A stretch of 47,430 nt of DNA from an uncultured Eubacteriales bacterium (GCA_934546985.1 CAKTEE010000015.1:1-47430); one strand, 5' to 3'. Numbered from the stretch's first letter, positions 24,713 to 34,541 are shown. Numbers and translations are program-made. The notes: generated by a model not told the origin, from the letters alone.

Positions 24713-27700
24713 ATGACAGGGTTTACCCATCTTCATCTTCATACAGAATACAGCCTGCTGGACGGTGTTTGCCGGATCGGACCGCTTCTTGATACTGTAA
24801 AAGAGTTGGGGCAGGATGCGGTTGCAATTACAGACCATGGCGTTATGTATGGTGTGATTGATTTTTATAAAGAAGCCCAAAAACGTGGACTAAAACCAAT
24901 CATAGGCTGTGAGGTTTATGTAGCGCCGCGTCGTCATACGGATAAGGTACATGGGCTTGATTCCCAGAATAATCATTTAGTTTTGTTGTGCAAGAATAAT
25001 ACGGGTTATCAAAACCTGATTAAGCTGGTCTCCGCCGCATGGGTGGATGGGTTTTACTCCAAGCCCCGTGTTGACCATGAACTGCTGGAGAAATATCATG
25101 AAGGGCTGATTGCACTGTCCGCTTGTCTTGCAGGAGAAATTCCACGCGCGATTTTAAAAGGAGATGATGCGGCGGCAAAAGAAACTGCCCTTTGGTATCA
25201 AAAAACTTTTGGTGAAGGGAATTATTATCTGGAAATACAGGATCACGGTCTTCGGGAACAGAAGGAAGTTCTGCCTGAAATTATCCGTATTTCGCAGGAA
25301 ACAGGAATTCCGCTGGTTGCGACCAATGATACTCATTATATCCATAAGGAAGACAGCCGTGTGCAGGAAGTATTGATTTGTATTCAGACCAATACCACTG
25401 TGCAGGAGGGGAGCGGTCTGGAATTTAAAACGGACGAGTTCTATTTGAAATCCGGCGATGAAATGGCGGCGCTGTTTTCGCAGGTTCCTCAGGCGATATC
25501 AAATACGCAGGAAATTGCTGCGCGCTGTAATGTGGAAATTGAATTTGGCAATACTAAACTCCCGCTTTTCCGTGTTCCGGATGAGCAGGATCATTTTACA
25601 TATTTCCGCAAGCTTTGTTATGACGGCATGAAAAAACGGTATGGGGATAACCCACCCGCAGAATATTATGACCGTTTGGAATATGAACTGGATATTATCA
25701 ACCGCATGGGATATATTGATTATTTTTTAATCGTTTATGATTTTATCCGTTATGCAAAGAGCAGAGGTATTCCTGTCGGACCGGGGCGCGGCTCCGGCGC
25801 GGGAAGCATCGCGGCATATTGTGTTGGTATTACGGGTATTGACCCGATGGCTTATCATTTGCTGTTCGAGCGTTTTTTGAATCCCGAACGCGTTACTATG
25901 CCGGATTTTGATATTGATTTCTGCTATGAGCGTCGCGGCGAAGTCATTGATTATGTCATCAGTAAATACGGCTATGACCATGTGGCGCAGATTATTACCT
26001 TTGGAACTATGGCGGCACGCGGGTCCCTGCGGGATGTGGGACGTGCGCTGAATATGCCGTATAATGTGGTTGACAGTGTGGCAAAGCTTGTGCCTATGGA
26101 ACTGAACATGACGATTGACCGGGCGCTGAACATGTCCCAGGAGTTGAAGAAAAAATACGAAGAGACGGAAATCAGGGAGCTTATTGATATGGCGCGCAAG
26201 GTGGAGGGAGCGCCGCGTCATAGCTCTACCCATGCGGCGGGCGTTGTTATTACACGTGACCCTGTTTCGGAGTATGTTCCATTGGGCAAAAATGATGAAG
26301 CAATAGTGACTCAATACACCATGACGGCGTTGGAAGAACTGGGCTTGCTGAAAATGGATTTTCTGGGGCTTCGTACCCTTACTGTTATCAGTGATGCTGA
26401 AAAGATGATAAGGAAAAAACAACCGGAATTTTCTGTTGAAGAAATAAGTTTTGAAGATACTGCGGTTTATGAAATGCTGTCCCGTGGTGAAACAGACGGT
26501 GTATTTCAGTTGGAATCTCCGGGGATGCGGCGTGCGATATCTATGCTCCGTCCGGAGAGGTTAGAGGATATTATCGCTATTATTTCCCTTTACCGCCCTG
26601 GGCCAATGGAGTCAATTCCCAAATATGTTGAAAATAAGCATCATCCTGAAAAGATTGCCTATCGTACGCCTTTGCTGAAAGAAATTCTGGATGTTACCTA
26701 TGGATGTATTGTTTATCAGGAACAGGTAATGGAGATTTTCCGTAAGCTTGCCGGGTATTCTTACGGACGTGCAGATGTTGTGCGCCGTGCCATGGCAAAA
26801 AAGAAGCATGATGTTATGGAGCGGGAACGCCATGCATTTATTTACGGAGAAGAAGGAAAGGACGGTAAAGCGGGTTGTGACGGTTGTGTAAAACGCGGGG
26901 TTCCGGAGGACGCCGCCAATACTATTTTTGACGAAATGAGCAGTTTTGCGTCTTATGCCTTTAATAAATCCCATGCCGCCGCTTATGCGGTCGTTGCATA
27001 CCAAACCGCTTATTTGAAATATCACTACCCATGCGAATTGCTGGCGGCGACTTTGACCAGTTTCCTTGATAATTCCGGCAAAGTTTCCGTTTATATTGCA
27101 GAGTGCCAGCGGTTGGGAATTCGTGTAGCGGCACCGAATGTTAATCAAAGTGCGGAGGGGTTTACCGTTGACGGCAGTACCATCCGTTTTGGTTTGCTTG
27201 CTGTAAAAAATCTGGGCAGGAATTTTATCACGCAAATTATTCAGGATAGAAAATTAAACGGAGCTTATACTAGCTTTTATGATTTCTGCCGCCGCGCCCA
27301 CGGGCATGATTTTAACCGCAGGGCACTGGAAAGCTTGATTAAATGCGGTGCGTTAGATGGATTAGGCGCTAACCGCCGCCAAATGTTGCAAATGTCAGAT
27401 CGAATCCTGTCGGAATTGGATGCCAATAAAAAACAAAATGTGGAAGGGCAAATCGGTTTTTTTGATATGGGCGTAGTTGATACGCAGTCTGCCGAGCCGG
27501 AACTGCCGCCTTTGGAAGAAATACCTCTGAAAGAACGTCTTGCTATGGAAAAAGAAGTGACGGGGTTGTATCTGTCAGGTCATCCGGTAGCGGAATACGC
27601 GCAGATTATTCCAAAATCCGGTGCAGTTTCCACTTCAGAATTAATGGAAGGTGCCAAAGAAGGCCTTCCGCGTTTTTTGGATGGGGCGCGGGTAAAGATT

Positions 27701-28201
27701 CTGGGTATTATACTCAGCGTCAATACAAAAATTACCCGCAATAATCAGACAATGGCCTTTTTACAAGTAGAAGACCTGTATGGTTCTGTAGAAGTTATTG
27801 TTTTTCCAAAGGTTTTAGCTGATTTTGCCGTTCAGCTTAGGGAAGGAAATATTGTATTGTTCAGCGGGCGTATCAGCGTGCGGGAAGATGAGGATGCAAA
27901 AATTATTTGCGAATCTGTTATGGATGCTCCCCGTTTGGGAGAGGCAGAACAGATGCAAGAGGTGCGGAAAAGCAAACGTCAGGGTTTATATCTGCGTTTA
28001 CCTCAAGAGCATTGTACAGAAATGGATAAGGTAACAAACCTGCTGGAAATTTTTGACGGCGGCTTTCCTGTCTATTTTTACTATAAAGATACGGGAAAAT
28101 ATTTTATGGCGCCGCGCGGGCTTTGGATTGATGTGAATCAACCTTTAATAAATGAACTTGAGCATGTGTTGGGCAGTGAGAATGTGGCGCTTAGAAATTA
28201 G
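24713..28201 (+). CDS. dnaE: DNA polymerase III alpha subunit
   Basis: Replicative polymerase of the DnaE type, 1162 residues. The N-terminal PHP domain opens with FTHLHLHTEYSLLDG; the polymerase active site has VGPGRGSGAGS and the catalytic PDFDIDF (Asp398, Asp400 in PDFDID); the middle segment is rich in helix-hairpin motifs (FNRRALESLIKCGALD). An OB domain follows (about residues 990-1070, VKILGIILSVNTKITRNNQTMAFLQVEDLYG). GAGGGGGAGGGAG precedes the ATG. It sits 17 bases after whiA, in the conserved whiA-dnaE-pfkA order of Clostridia. Confidence 0.96.
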   Translation: MTGFTHLHLHTEYSLLDGVCRIGPLLDTVKELGQDAVAITDHGVMYGVIDFYKEAQKRGLKPIIGCEVYVAPRRHTDKVHGLDSQNNHLVLLCKNNTGYQNLIKLVSAAWVDGFYSKPRVDHELLEKYHEGLIALSACLAGEIPRAILKGDDAAAKETALWYQKTFGEGNYYLEIQDHGLREQKEVLPEIIRISQETGIPLVATNDTHYIHKEDSRVQEVLICIQTNTTVQEGSGLEFKTDEFYLKSGDEMAALFSQVPQAISNTQEIAARCNVEIEFGNTKLPLFRVPDEQDHFTYFRKLCYDGMKKRYGDNPPAEYYDRLEYELDIINRMGYIDYFLIVYDFIRYAKSRGIPVGPGRGSGAGSIAAYCVGITGIDPMAYHLLFERFLNPERVTMPDFDIDFCYERRGEVIDYVISKYGYDHVAQIITFGTMAARGSLRDVGRALNMPYNVVDSVAKLVPMELNMTIDRALNMSQELKKKYEETEIRELIDMARKVEGAPRHSSTHAAGVVITRDPVSEYVPLGKNDEAIVTQYTMTALEELGLLKMDFLGLRTLTVISDAEKMIRKKQPEFSVEEISFEDTAVYEMLSRGETDGVFQLESPGMRRAISMLRPERLEDIIAIISLYRPGPMESIPKYVENKHHPEKIAYRTPLLKEILDVTYGCIVYQEQVMEIFRKLAGYSYGRADVVRRAMAKKKHDVMERERHAFIYGEEGKDGKAGCDGCVKRGVPEDAANTIFDEMSSFASYAFNKSHAAAYAVVAYQTAYLKYHYPCELLAATLTSFLDNSGKVSVYIAECQRLGIRVAAPNVNQSAEGFTVDGSTIRFGLLAVKNLGRNFITQIIQDRKLNGAYTSFYDFCRRAHGHDFNRRALESLIKCGALDGLGANRRQMLQMSDRILSELDANKKQNVEGQIGFFDMGVVDTQSAEPELPPLEEIPLKERLAMEKEVTGLYLSGHPVAEYAQIIPKSGAVSTSELMEGAKEGLPRFLDGARVKILGIILSVNTKITRNNQTMAFLQVEDLYGSVEVIVFPKVLADFAVQLREGNIVLFSGRISVREDEDAKIICESVMDAPRLGEAEQMQEVRKSKRQGLYLRLPQEHCTEMDKVTNLLEIFDGGFPVYFYYKDTGKYFMAPRGLWIDVNQPLINELEHVLGSENVALRN

Positions 28202-28263
28202 CGTTTTTGTTTCGATGAATATGGATTTTTGTTGCATTGGGGCATTTTTCGACCATATTGTGT

Positions 28264-28301
28264 CCCCCGCCTCTTGACAGCGGGGGAAAGCGTTGTATTA
28301 T
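28264..28301 (+). promoter_or_regulatory. pfkA promoter with the -35 box inside a hairpin loop
   Basis: TTGACA (28274-28279), 16-base spacer and TATTAT (28296-28301) form a good promoter. CCCCCGC (28264-28270) and GCGGGGG (28280-28286) are perfect complements, with the -35 box in the 9-base loop. The hairpin has no T-run and could mark the 3' end of the dnaE transcript or be a regulatory site. Confidence 0.6.
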
Positions 28302-28369
28302 ATTAAATAAGGACTCTTTCTACAAAAATTTTAATCCCAGTTGGGTTAATGGCAGGAGGATTTTATATC

Positions 28370-29338
28370 ATGTCTACGAAAACAATCGGTGTATTAACAA
28401 GCGGCGGCGACGCACCCGGAATGAATGCTGCGATCCGCGCGGTAGTCAGGACCGGATGTGTCAACGGTGCCCGTGTGATTGGCATTAACCGCGGTTACGC
28501 CGGACTGATTGCCGGCGATATGTATGAGATGAATCTGCGCAGCGTGTCTGATATTATTCATCGCGGCGGTACCATGCTCTATACGGCACGCTGTCTGGAG
28601 TTCAAAACAGAAGAAGGCATACAGAAGGCAGTCAGTGTTTGTAAAGAAAAAGGAATTGACGGAATTGTTGTTATCGGCGGCGATGGTTCTTTCCGCGGCG
28701 CGCGTGATCTTTCCATGCATGGGGTTCCGTGTGTGGCGATCCCCGGCACTATTGACAATGATATTGCCTGCTGTGATTATACCATTGGTTATGATACTGC
28801 AATGAATACCATTATGGAAATGGTTGACCGTATTCGTGATACTACCGAATCCCATGCACGCTGCAGTGTTGTTGAGGTTATGGGCCGCCGTGCAGGCTGG
28901 CTTGCACTGGGTGCAGGTATTGGTGTCGGTGCAACCTCTATCCTGATTCCTGAGGTACCGTATGATATTGAGCGCGATGTTATCGAACGCATGCGCCGTA
29001 CGCAGAAAACAGGAAAAGAGCATTTTGTTGTTATTGTTGCTGAAGGTATTGGTCATGTAATTGAGCTTGCTGAACGTATTGAGAAGAGTACCGGTGTTGA
29101 AAGTCGTGCAACAATTCTCGGTCATGTGCAGCGCGGCGGTTCCCCGAGTTGCCGTGACCGTTTGGTAGCGAGCGAAATGGGCAATCAGGCATGCCATTTG
29201 CTGTTGAATGGCATTGGTAACCGCGTTGTTTGCATGCAGAAAGAACAGATTACAAATATGGACATTTATGAAGCGTTGAATATGCAGAAATCAATTGATA
29301 TGAACCTGTATAAAATCGCACATGAAATTTCCATTTAA
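28370..29338 (+). CDS. pfkA: ATP-dependent 6-phosphofructokinase
   Basis: Phosphorylates fructose 6-phosphate to fructose 1,6-bisphosphate, the committed step of glycolysis. The 322-residue product has the ATP loop GVLTSGGDAPGMNA, GGDGS at residues 103-107, PGTIDND with the catalytic Asp, and the ESHARCSVVEVMGRRAGWLAL segment that binds substrate across the interface. Asp in GGDGS supports ATP rather than PPi use. Start at ATG 28370 with AGGAGGA 10 bases upstream. It has its own promoter (28274-28301) and terminator. Confidence 0.96.
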   Translation: MSTKTIGVLTSGGDAPGMNAAIRAVVRTGCVNGARVIGINRGYAGLIAGDMYEMNLRSVSDIIHRGGTMLYTARCLEFKTEEGIQKAVSVCKEKGIDGIVVIGGDGSFRGARDLSMHGVPCVAIPGTIDNDIACCDYTIGYDTAMNTIMEMVDRIRDTTESHARCSVVEVMGRRAGWLALGAGIGVGATSILIPEVPYDIERDVIERMRRTQKTGKEHFVVIVAEGIGHVIELAERIEKSTGVESRATILGHVQRGGSPSCRDRLVASEMGNQACHLLLNGIGNRVVCMQKEQITNMDIYEALNMQKSIDMNLYKIAHEISI

Positions 29339-29358
29339 ATCGGGGCGGTATGCTGAAT

Positions 29359-29392
29359 ACAGGGCGTTGATGATTCAATTGCCCTGTTTTTT
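29359..29392 (+). terminator. Rho-independent terminator after pfkA
   Basis: ACAGGGC (29359-29365) pairs with GCCCTGT (29381-29387), followed by a T-run. Confidence 0.85.
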
Positions 29393-29549
29393 CATATACA
29401 TTGGAAATCAAACTGTATTTCATATTTTTATTACTTTAAATTTGCAGGAATAAAAATGCAATTATTCATATTTGTTTCCATATACTATAATTTTGAGCAA
29501 TGGAAAAATGCAAATTTCTTCTGGATTCCTTTTATTTTCAGGAGTCATA

Positions 29550-29619
29550 TTGATTTATCTGCATTTTTTTGATAATATTAAATTCAAACATTTTCTTTTT
29601 CCGCCGTCATTTTGACGGC
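29550..29619 (+). promoter_or_regulatory. nfnAB promoter and leader hairpin
   Basis: TTGATT (29550-29555), 17-base spacer and TAATAT (29573-29578) with an extended -10 TGA. In the predicted leader, GCCGTC (29603-29608) and GACGGC (29614-29619) form a perfect 6-bp hairpin 40 bases upstream of the start. Nothing else of note was seen in 29393-29549. Confidence 0.55.
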
Positions 29620-29658
29620 AGGAGAGCAAATGTAATTTCAGAAAAGGGAGTGTTGAGA

Positions 29659-30492
29659 TTGTATCAGATCGTTGAGAAAAAACGTTTGAACGACAGTGTA
29701 ACGAAGATGTCCGTTCAAGCGCCTCATATTGCGCGTAAGGTCAAACCGGGACAGTTTATCATTCTGCGCGTGAACGAAACAGGCGAACGTATCCCTCTGA
29801 CCGTTGCGGATTTTGACAGGGAGAAGGGTACGGTTACAATTATTTTCCAAATTGTCGGTAAAACGACGATGCTGCTGAACACTCTTGAGCCGGGCGACAG
29901 TATATTGGATTTTGTCGGTCCTTTGGGAAAGGCGACGGAATTGGATGGATATAACAGTGTTGCTGTAGTTGGCGGCGGCGTAGGCTGTGCCATTGCTTAT
30001 CCGGAAGCAAAGGCGCTTCATCATATGGGGGCGCAGGTAGATATTATTGCCGGTTTCCGTAACAAAGATATTATTATTCTGGAAGAAGAAATGCGTGCTG
30101 CGAGCAGCAGGCTTTTTGTTGCAACAGATGATGGCTCTAATGGAATAAAAGGGTTTGTTACAGATATATTGAAACAGCAGCTTGATAGAGGCCAAAAATA
30201 TGATTTGGTAATTGCGATTGGCCCGTTGCCTATGATGCGGGCAGTATCTGCTTTAACGAAAGAATACGGGATAAAAACGATTGTAAGCATGAACCCGATT
30301 ATGATTGACGGAACAGGTATGTGCGGCGGCTGTCGTCTGCTTGTGGGCGGCAAGGTAAAATTTGCCTGCGTGGACGGACCGGATTTTGACGGGCATGAAG
30401 TAGATTTTGATGAAGCGATTGCCCGTTCCCGTAATTATCGGGAAGAAGAAGGGCATGCCTGCCGGTTGTTTGGAGGTGGAAACAATGGCTAA
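29659..30492 (+). CDS. nfnA: NADH-dependent reduced ferredoxin:NADP+ oxidoreductase subunit A / sulfide dehydrogenase-type FAD subunit
   Basis: A 277-residue flavoprotein of the ferredoxin-NADP reductase fold: FAD domain (KPGQFIILRVNETGERIPLTVAD), NAD(P) domain (VAVVGGGVGCAIAYP), and a C-terminal [2Fe-2S] site with Asp217, Cys222, Cys225 and Cys237 (DGTGMCGGC, FACVDGPDFDG). In NfnAB this subunit exchanges electrons with NADH and passes them to NfnB. The start is TTG 29659, chosen because GGGAG lies 8 bases before it and the product then begins at the family N-terminus (YQIVEKKRLN). It overlaps nfnB by 8 bases. Confidence 0.92.
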   Translation: MYQIVEKKRLNDSVTKMSVQAPHIARKVKPGQFIILRVNETGERIPLTVADFDREKGTVTIIFQIVGKTTMLLNTLEPGDSILDFVGPLGKATELDGYNSVAVVGGGVGCAIAYPEAKALHHMGAQVDIIAGFRNKDIIILEEEMRAASSRLFVATDDGSNGIKGFVTDILKQQLDRGQKYDLVIAIGPLPMMRAVSALTKEYGIKTIVSMNPIMIDGTGMCGGCRLLVGGKVKFACVDGPDFDGHEVDFDEAIARSRNYREEEGHACRLFGGGNNG

Positions 30493-31876
30493 TATGTCCG
30501 ACAAAAAAACACCTATGCCGGAGCAGGTCCCGGAAGAAAGGGTTAAAAATAATCGTGAAGTTGCTTTGGGTTATACGGAAGAAATGGCAGTGGAGGAAGC
30601 GACGAGATGCCTGCACTGCAAACATAGACCCTGCGTTGCAAAGTGCCCTGTAAATGTAGCAATTCCTGATTTTATCGCCAAGATTGCAGAAAAGGATTTT
30701 GAAGGAGCCTATCAGGTGATTGTGCAGAGTAATAATCTGCCGGCAGTATGCGGACGTGTCTGTCCACAGGAACGCCAGTGTGAATCTCAGTGTGTACGTG
30801 GAATAAAAGGCGAGCCGGTCGGTATTGGGAGGCTGGAACGCTTTGCCGCAGATTATCATTTGAACCATATGCAGAGTGAAGTTCCGCAGCCGGAACTTAA
30901 CGGACATAAGGTTGCGGTTGTTGGCGCTGGACCGGCGGGGTTGTCATGCGCCGGAGATTTGGCAAAATTAGGTTATCAAGTAACCATATTCGAGGCGTTT
31001 CATACTGCGGGCGGCGTCCTGATGTATGGGATTCCTGAATTCCGGCTGCCTAAAACGATTGTTCAGAAAGAAATTGACGGGCTGCGCAAGCTTGGTGTTA
31101 AAATTGAAACGAACATGGTTATCGGTAAAGTGGAATCCATAGATGAACTGTTTGAACAGGGATTTGAAGCAGTGTTTATCGGCAGCGGCGCAGGCTTGCC
31201 CCGTTTTCAGGGTATTCCGGGGGAAAGCAGCAACGGCGTTTATTCTGCCAATGAATTTCTTACCCGTATTAACCTGATGAAAGCAGGGCAGGAGGGCTAT
31301 GATACGCCGATTAAAAAGCTCAAAAAAGCAGCTGTTATTGGCGGCGGCAATGTTGCAATGGATGCAGCGCGCTGTGCAAAACGGCTGGGAGCTGAAGAGG
31401 TTTCCATTATCTATCGCCGTTCTGAAAAAGAAATGCCTGCAAGACTGGAAGAAATCCACCATGCGCAGGAAGAGGGGATTATTTTCCGTTATCTTACAAG
31501 TCCGGTGGCAATTCATGCAGATGAAAATTATCATGTGAAATCCATGGAATGCATTACAATGGAATTAGGGGAGCCGGATGCATCCGGACGCCGCAGTCCC
31601 GTTCCGGTGGAAGGGAGCAATCATATGTTGGAGGTTGATACGGTGATTGTAGCTATTGGCAATTCCCCAAACCCATTAATCAGCCAGACTACGAGTGGGT
31701 TGGAAATCAACCGCCGCGGCGGGCTTGTAGTAAATGAAGAAACTATGCAGACAACATATGCCGGCGTTTATGCCGGTGGGGATGCCGTTACAGGTGCGGC
31801 AACAGTAATTCTTGCTATGGGTGCCGGAAAACGAGCGGCAAAATCCATAGATGAATATATCAGGGCAGAACATTAA
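30485..31876 (+). CDS. nfnB: NfnB / NADPH-dependent glutamate synthase small-subunit-type oxidoreductase
   Basis: A 463-residue flavoprotein with two iron-sulfur clusters: Cys42, 45, 50, 54 and Cys89, 93, 99, 103. The FAD site is VAVVGAGPAGLSCAGDLAKLG and the NADPH site is AAVIGGGNVAMDAARCAKRLGAEEV; the end (GVYAGGDAVTGAATVILAMGAGKRAA) is standard. With NfnA it makes the electron-bifurcating NADH/ferredoxin:NADP+ oxidoreductase of anaerobes. Homologues are often annotated gltA or sudA; the adjacent NfnA decides for Nfn/Sud. Start at ATG 30485 (AGGTGG 6 bases upstream), overlapping nfnA, so the subunits are translationally coupled. Confidence 0.92.
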   Translation: MANMSDKKTPMPEQVPEERVKNNREVALGYTEEMAVEEATRCLHCKHRPCVAKCPVNVAIPDFIAKIAEKDFEGAYQVIVQSNNLPAVCGRVCPQERQCESQCVRGIKGEPVGIGRLERFAADYHLNHMQSEVPQPELNGHKVAVVGAGPAGLSCAGDLAKLGYQVTIFEAFHTAGGVLMYGIPEFRLPKTIVQKEIDGLRKLGVKIETNMVIGKVESIDELFEQGFEAVFIGSGAGLPRFQGIPGESSNGVYSANEFLTRINLMKAGQEGYDTPIKKLKKAAVIGGGNVAMDAARCAKRLGAEEVSIIYRRSEKEMPARLEEIHHAQEEGIIFRYLTSPVAIHADENYHVKSMECITMELGEPDASGRRSPVPVEGSNHMLEVDTVIVAIGNSPNPLISQTTSGLEINRRGGLVVNEETMQTTYAGVYAGGDAVTGAATVILAMGAGKRAAKSIDEYIRAEH

Positions 31877-31892
31877 CCTTGCTGCATGAAAT

Positions 31893-31933
31893 AAAAGACG
31901 CGGTGAAGGGGAATTCTCTGCCGCGCCTTTTCC
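31893..31933 (+). terminator. Rho-independent terminator after nfnB
   Basis: AAAAGACGCGG (31893-31903) pairs with CCGCGCCTTTT (31921-31931), one mismatch, long loop and a T-run in the right arm. Confidence 0.8.
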
Positions 31934-31984
31934 TATTTATTGTTATTTGGCAAAAATATTAGTTAATATCAAAGGAGAAAGACG

Positions 31985-34525
31985 ATGAAGATAGCTTTTT
32001 CAACTGTTGGTTGTCCGGAATGGTCATGGAATGAAATTTATTCCATGGCAAAGGATCTGGGCTATGATGGCATAGAAATCAGAGGTATCGGAAGTGAAAT
32101 ATCTGCACCGAAATCCCGTGCATTTTCTGATGAGGAACTGCCGAGAACGTTAAAAATTTTAGAACAGGAAGGTCCAAAGCTGATTTGCCTTTCCTCCTCA
32201 TGCTGTCTGCGTGACAGTGATGGGGAAAACGGGTTGAATGACGGCTTTGCATACATAGAGCTTGCGGCAAAGACAAAAACACCTTATGTTCGTATTCTGG
32301 GTGATTTGGAACCTAAGGCAACAAAGGAAGTGTCCGACGCACTGGTCATCGAAGCTTTGAAGAAACTGGCGGCGTTTGCAGAATATAAAAATGTGACTTT
32401 GCTTGTTGAAACTAACGGTGTTTATGCGGATACTATGCGGCTGAAACAGGTCGTTGAGTCAATAGACAGCTGTGCTGTTGCAGTATTGTGGGATATGCAC
32501 CATACTCTGCGTTTTGCAGGAGAAACACCGGAAACTACGATTGAAAATGTAGGAAAATATATCCGCCATGTCCATGTGAAAGATTCCGTAATACAGAACG
32601 GTAAAGTTATTTACCGTATGGCGGGCGAAGGTGATTTGCCGATCGCCCATGCGTTGAATGTTCTGAATACAAACGGATATGACGGATATGTTTCCCTTGA
32701 ATGGGTAAAACGCTGGATGAAAGATTTGCAGGATGCGGCGATTGTATTCCCGCAGTTTATCCATTATATGCAGGATTACAGGAAAGCAGAGAAAAGTCCT
32801 GAAAAAACAGCGCGTGTACTGCCGGAGTTTATAGAAGAAAAGGATGGGGAAACTCTTTTTGAAAAGGATGTACTCATAGACCTGACCTTTGCACAATTAT
32901 TGGAAAAGGTTGCAGAAGAATTCCCGAACCAGTATGCTTTTAAATATACCACCAGAGATTATACCCGTACCTACAGTGAATTTTTTGAGGATGTAGACCG
33001 GGCGGCGCGTGCGTTTATTGCTATGGGAGTAAAAAAAGGCGACCATGTTGCAATCTGGGCAACCAATTATCCGGAATGGTTTATTACATTTTGGGCGGCA
33101 ACCCGTATCGGCGCTGTTTTAGTAACGGTTAATACTTCCTATAAAATCCACGAAGCAGAATACCTCCTGCGTCAATCTGATACCCATACGTTAGTAATGA
33201 TTGACGGTTATAAGGATTCCAATTATGTGGAAATCATGAATGAGATTTGTCCCGAACTGAAGAACTGCCAGCCGGGTCAACTCGTTTCCAAACGTTTGCC
33301 GAGATTGAAAAATGTTATTACGATTGATTCCCGTCAGTCAGGCTGTTATCATTGGGAAGAAGCAATGGAGCTTGCCCAAAGGGTGGATAAGAGTGTATCT
33401 GCCAAAATGGCAAAAGCGGTTGATAAGGATGATGTCTGCAATATGCAGTATACATCAGGTACTACAGGTTTCCCGAAAGGCGTTATGCTCAGCAGTTATA
33501 ATGTAGTAAACAATGGTAAATGTATCGGCGATTGTATGGCGTTTTCTACTGCAACCCGTTTATTGATTCAGGTGCCGATGTTCCATTGCTTCGGTATGGT
33601 GCTTGCAATGACTGCAAGTGTTACACACGGTGCAACAATGGTTCCGATTGAATATTTCCAGCCGGCAAAGGCGTTGAATGCAATTAACAAGCAGAAAGTT
33701 ACAGCGATGCATGGCGTGCCGACAATGTTTATTGCATTGCTGGAACATCCGGATTTTCCAAATACGGATTTTTCGCATATGCGTACAGGTATCATGGCCG
33801 GTTCCCCTTGCCCTGTTTCTGTAATGCAGGATGTTGTAAATAAAATGAACATGACGGATATCACAATTGTATTCGGTCAAACGGAAAGTTCCCCAGGCTG
33901 TACCCAAAGCCGTGTAGGCGACCCATTAGAGGTGCGCGTCAATACAGTAGGCAGACCTTTGCCAGGGGTAGAATGCCGTATTGTTGACCCGGAGACAAAT
34001 GAAGAACTGCCGGATGGCGTGGATGGAGAATTTGTAGCCCGCGGTTATAATATCATGAAGGGTTACTATAATATGCCGGAAGCTACAGCAAATGCCATTG
34101 ACAGCGAAGGCTGGCTCCATACGGGTGACCTTGCCGTACGTACGCCGGAGGGCAACTATAAAGTTACAGGCCGTATTAAGGATATGATTATCCGCGGCGG
34201 CGAAAATATATATCCAAAGGAAATTGAGGAATTTATTTATACGCATCCGGATGTTAAGGATGTACAGGTTATTGGTGTACCTGATAAAACGTACGGTGAG
34301 GAAATTATGGCTTGCGTTATTCTGAAAGAAGGCTCTGATTTAACAGAAGATGCGCTGAAGGGTTTTGTAAAATCCCATATGGCGAAACACAAAACGCCTA
34401 AATATGTAAAATTTGTTGATGAATTTCCGATGAATGGCGCGGGTAAAATATTAAAATATAAAATGCGTGAATGGGCTATTGAAATTTTGGGTCTTGGTGA
34501 GGCCGCTAATATTGAAACTGCATAA
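31985..34525 (+). CDS. Fusion of a sugar-phosphate isomerase/epimerase-like TIM barrel and an acyl-CoA-synthetase-like AMP-forming ligase
   Basis: One 846-residue frame with two complete domains. Residues 1-265: xylose isomerase-like (AP endonuclease family 2) TIM barrel, with the family's metal ligands visible: Glu142 (LLVETNG), Asp170 (WDMHHT), a His in RHVHVKD, and a Glu in YVSLEW. Residues 300-846: ANL-superfamily AMP-forming ligase with the P-loop YTSGTTGFPKG at 489-499, the FGQTESSPGC stretch, the GYNIMKGYYNMPEAT region, the GWLHTGDLAV and RIKDMIIRGGENIYPKEIE signature, and the C-terminal lysine in PMNGAGKILKYKMRE. Its closest relatives by pattern are medium/long-chain acyl-CoA synthetases. 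AAAGGAG lies before the ATG, and a terminator follows. I infer that the two activities act on one pathway or that the barrel is a regulatory or substrate-binding module; the substrate is unknown. No frameshift or stop between the domains is seen. Confidence 0.88.
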   Translation: MKIAFSTVGCPEWSWNEIYSMAKDLGYDGIEIRGIGSEISAPKSRAFSDEELPRTLKILEQEGPKLICLSSSCCLRDSDGENGLNDGFAYIELAAKTKTPYVRILGDLEPKATKEVSDALVIEALKKLAAFAEYKNVTLLVETNGVYADTMRLKQVVESIDSCAVAVLWDMHHTLRFAGETPETTIENVGKYIRHVHVKDSVIQNGKVIYRMAGEGDLPIAHALNVLNTNGYDGYVSLEWVKRWMKDLQDAAIVFPQFIHYMQDYRKAEKSPEKTARVLPEFIEEKDGETLFEKDVLIDLTFAQLLEKVAEEFPNQYAFKYTTRDYTRTYSEFFEDVDRAARAFIAMGVKKGDHVAIWATNYPEWFITFWAATRIGAVLVTVNTSYKIHEAEYLLRQSDTHTLVMIDGYKDSNYVEIMNEICPELKNCQPGQLVSKRLPRLKNVITIDSRQSGCYHWEEAMELAQRVDKSVSAKMAKAVDKDDVCNMQYTSGTTGFPKGVMLSSYNVVNNGKCIGDCMAFSTATRLLIQVPMFHCFGMVLAMTASVTHGATMVPIEYFQPAKALNAINKQKVTAMHGVPTMFIALLEHPDFPNTDFSHMRTGIMAGSPCPVSVMQDVVNKMNMTDITIVFGQTESSPGCTQSRVGDPLEVRVNTVGRPLPGVECRIVDPETNEELPDGVDGEFVARGYNIMKGYYNMPEATANAIDSEGWLHTGDLAVRTPEGNYKVTGRIKDMIIRGGENIYPKEIEEFIYTHPDVKDVQVIGVPDKTYGEEIMACVILKEGSDLTEDALKGFVKSHMAKHKTPKYVKFVDEFPMNGAGKILKYKMREWAIEILGLGEAANIETA

Positions 34526-34541
34526 ATAAAATTAAGGACAG

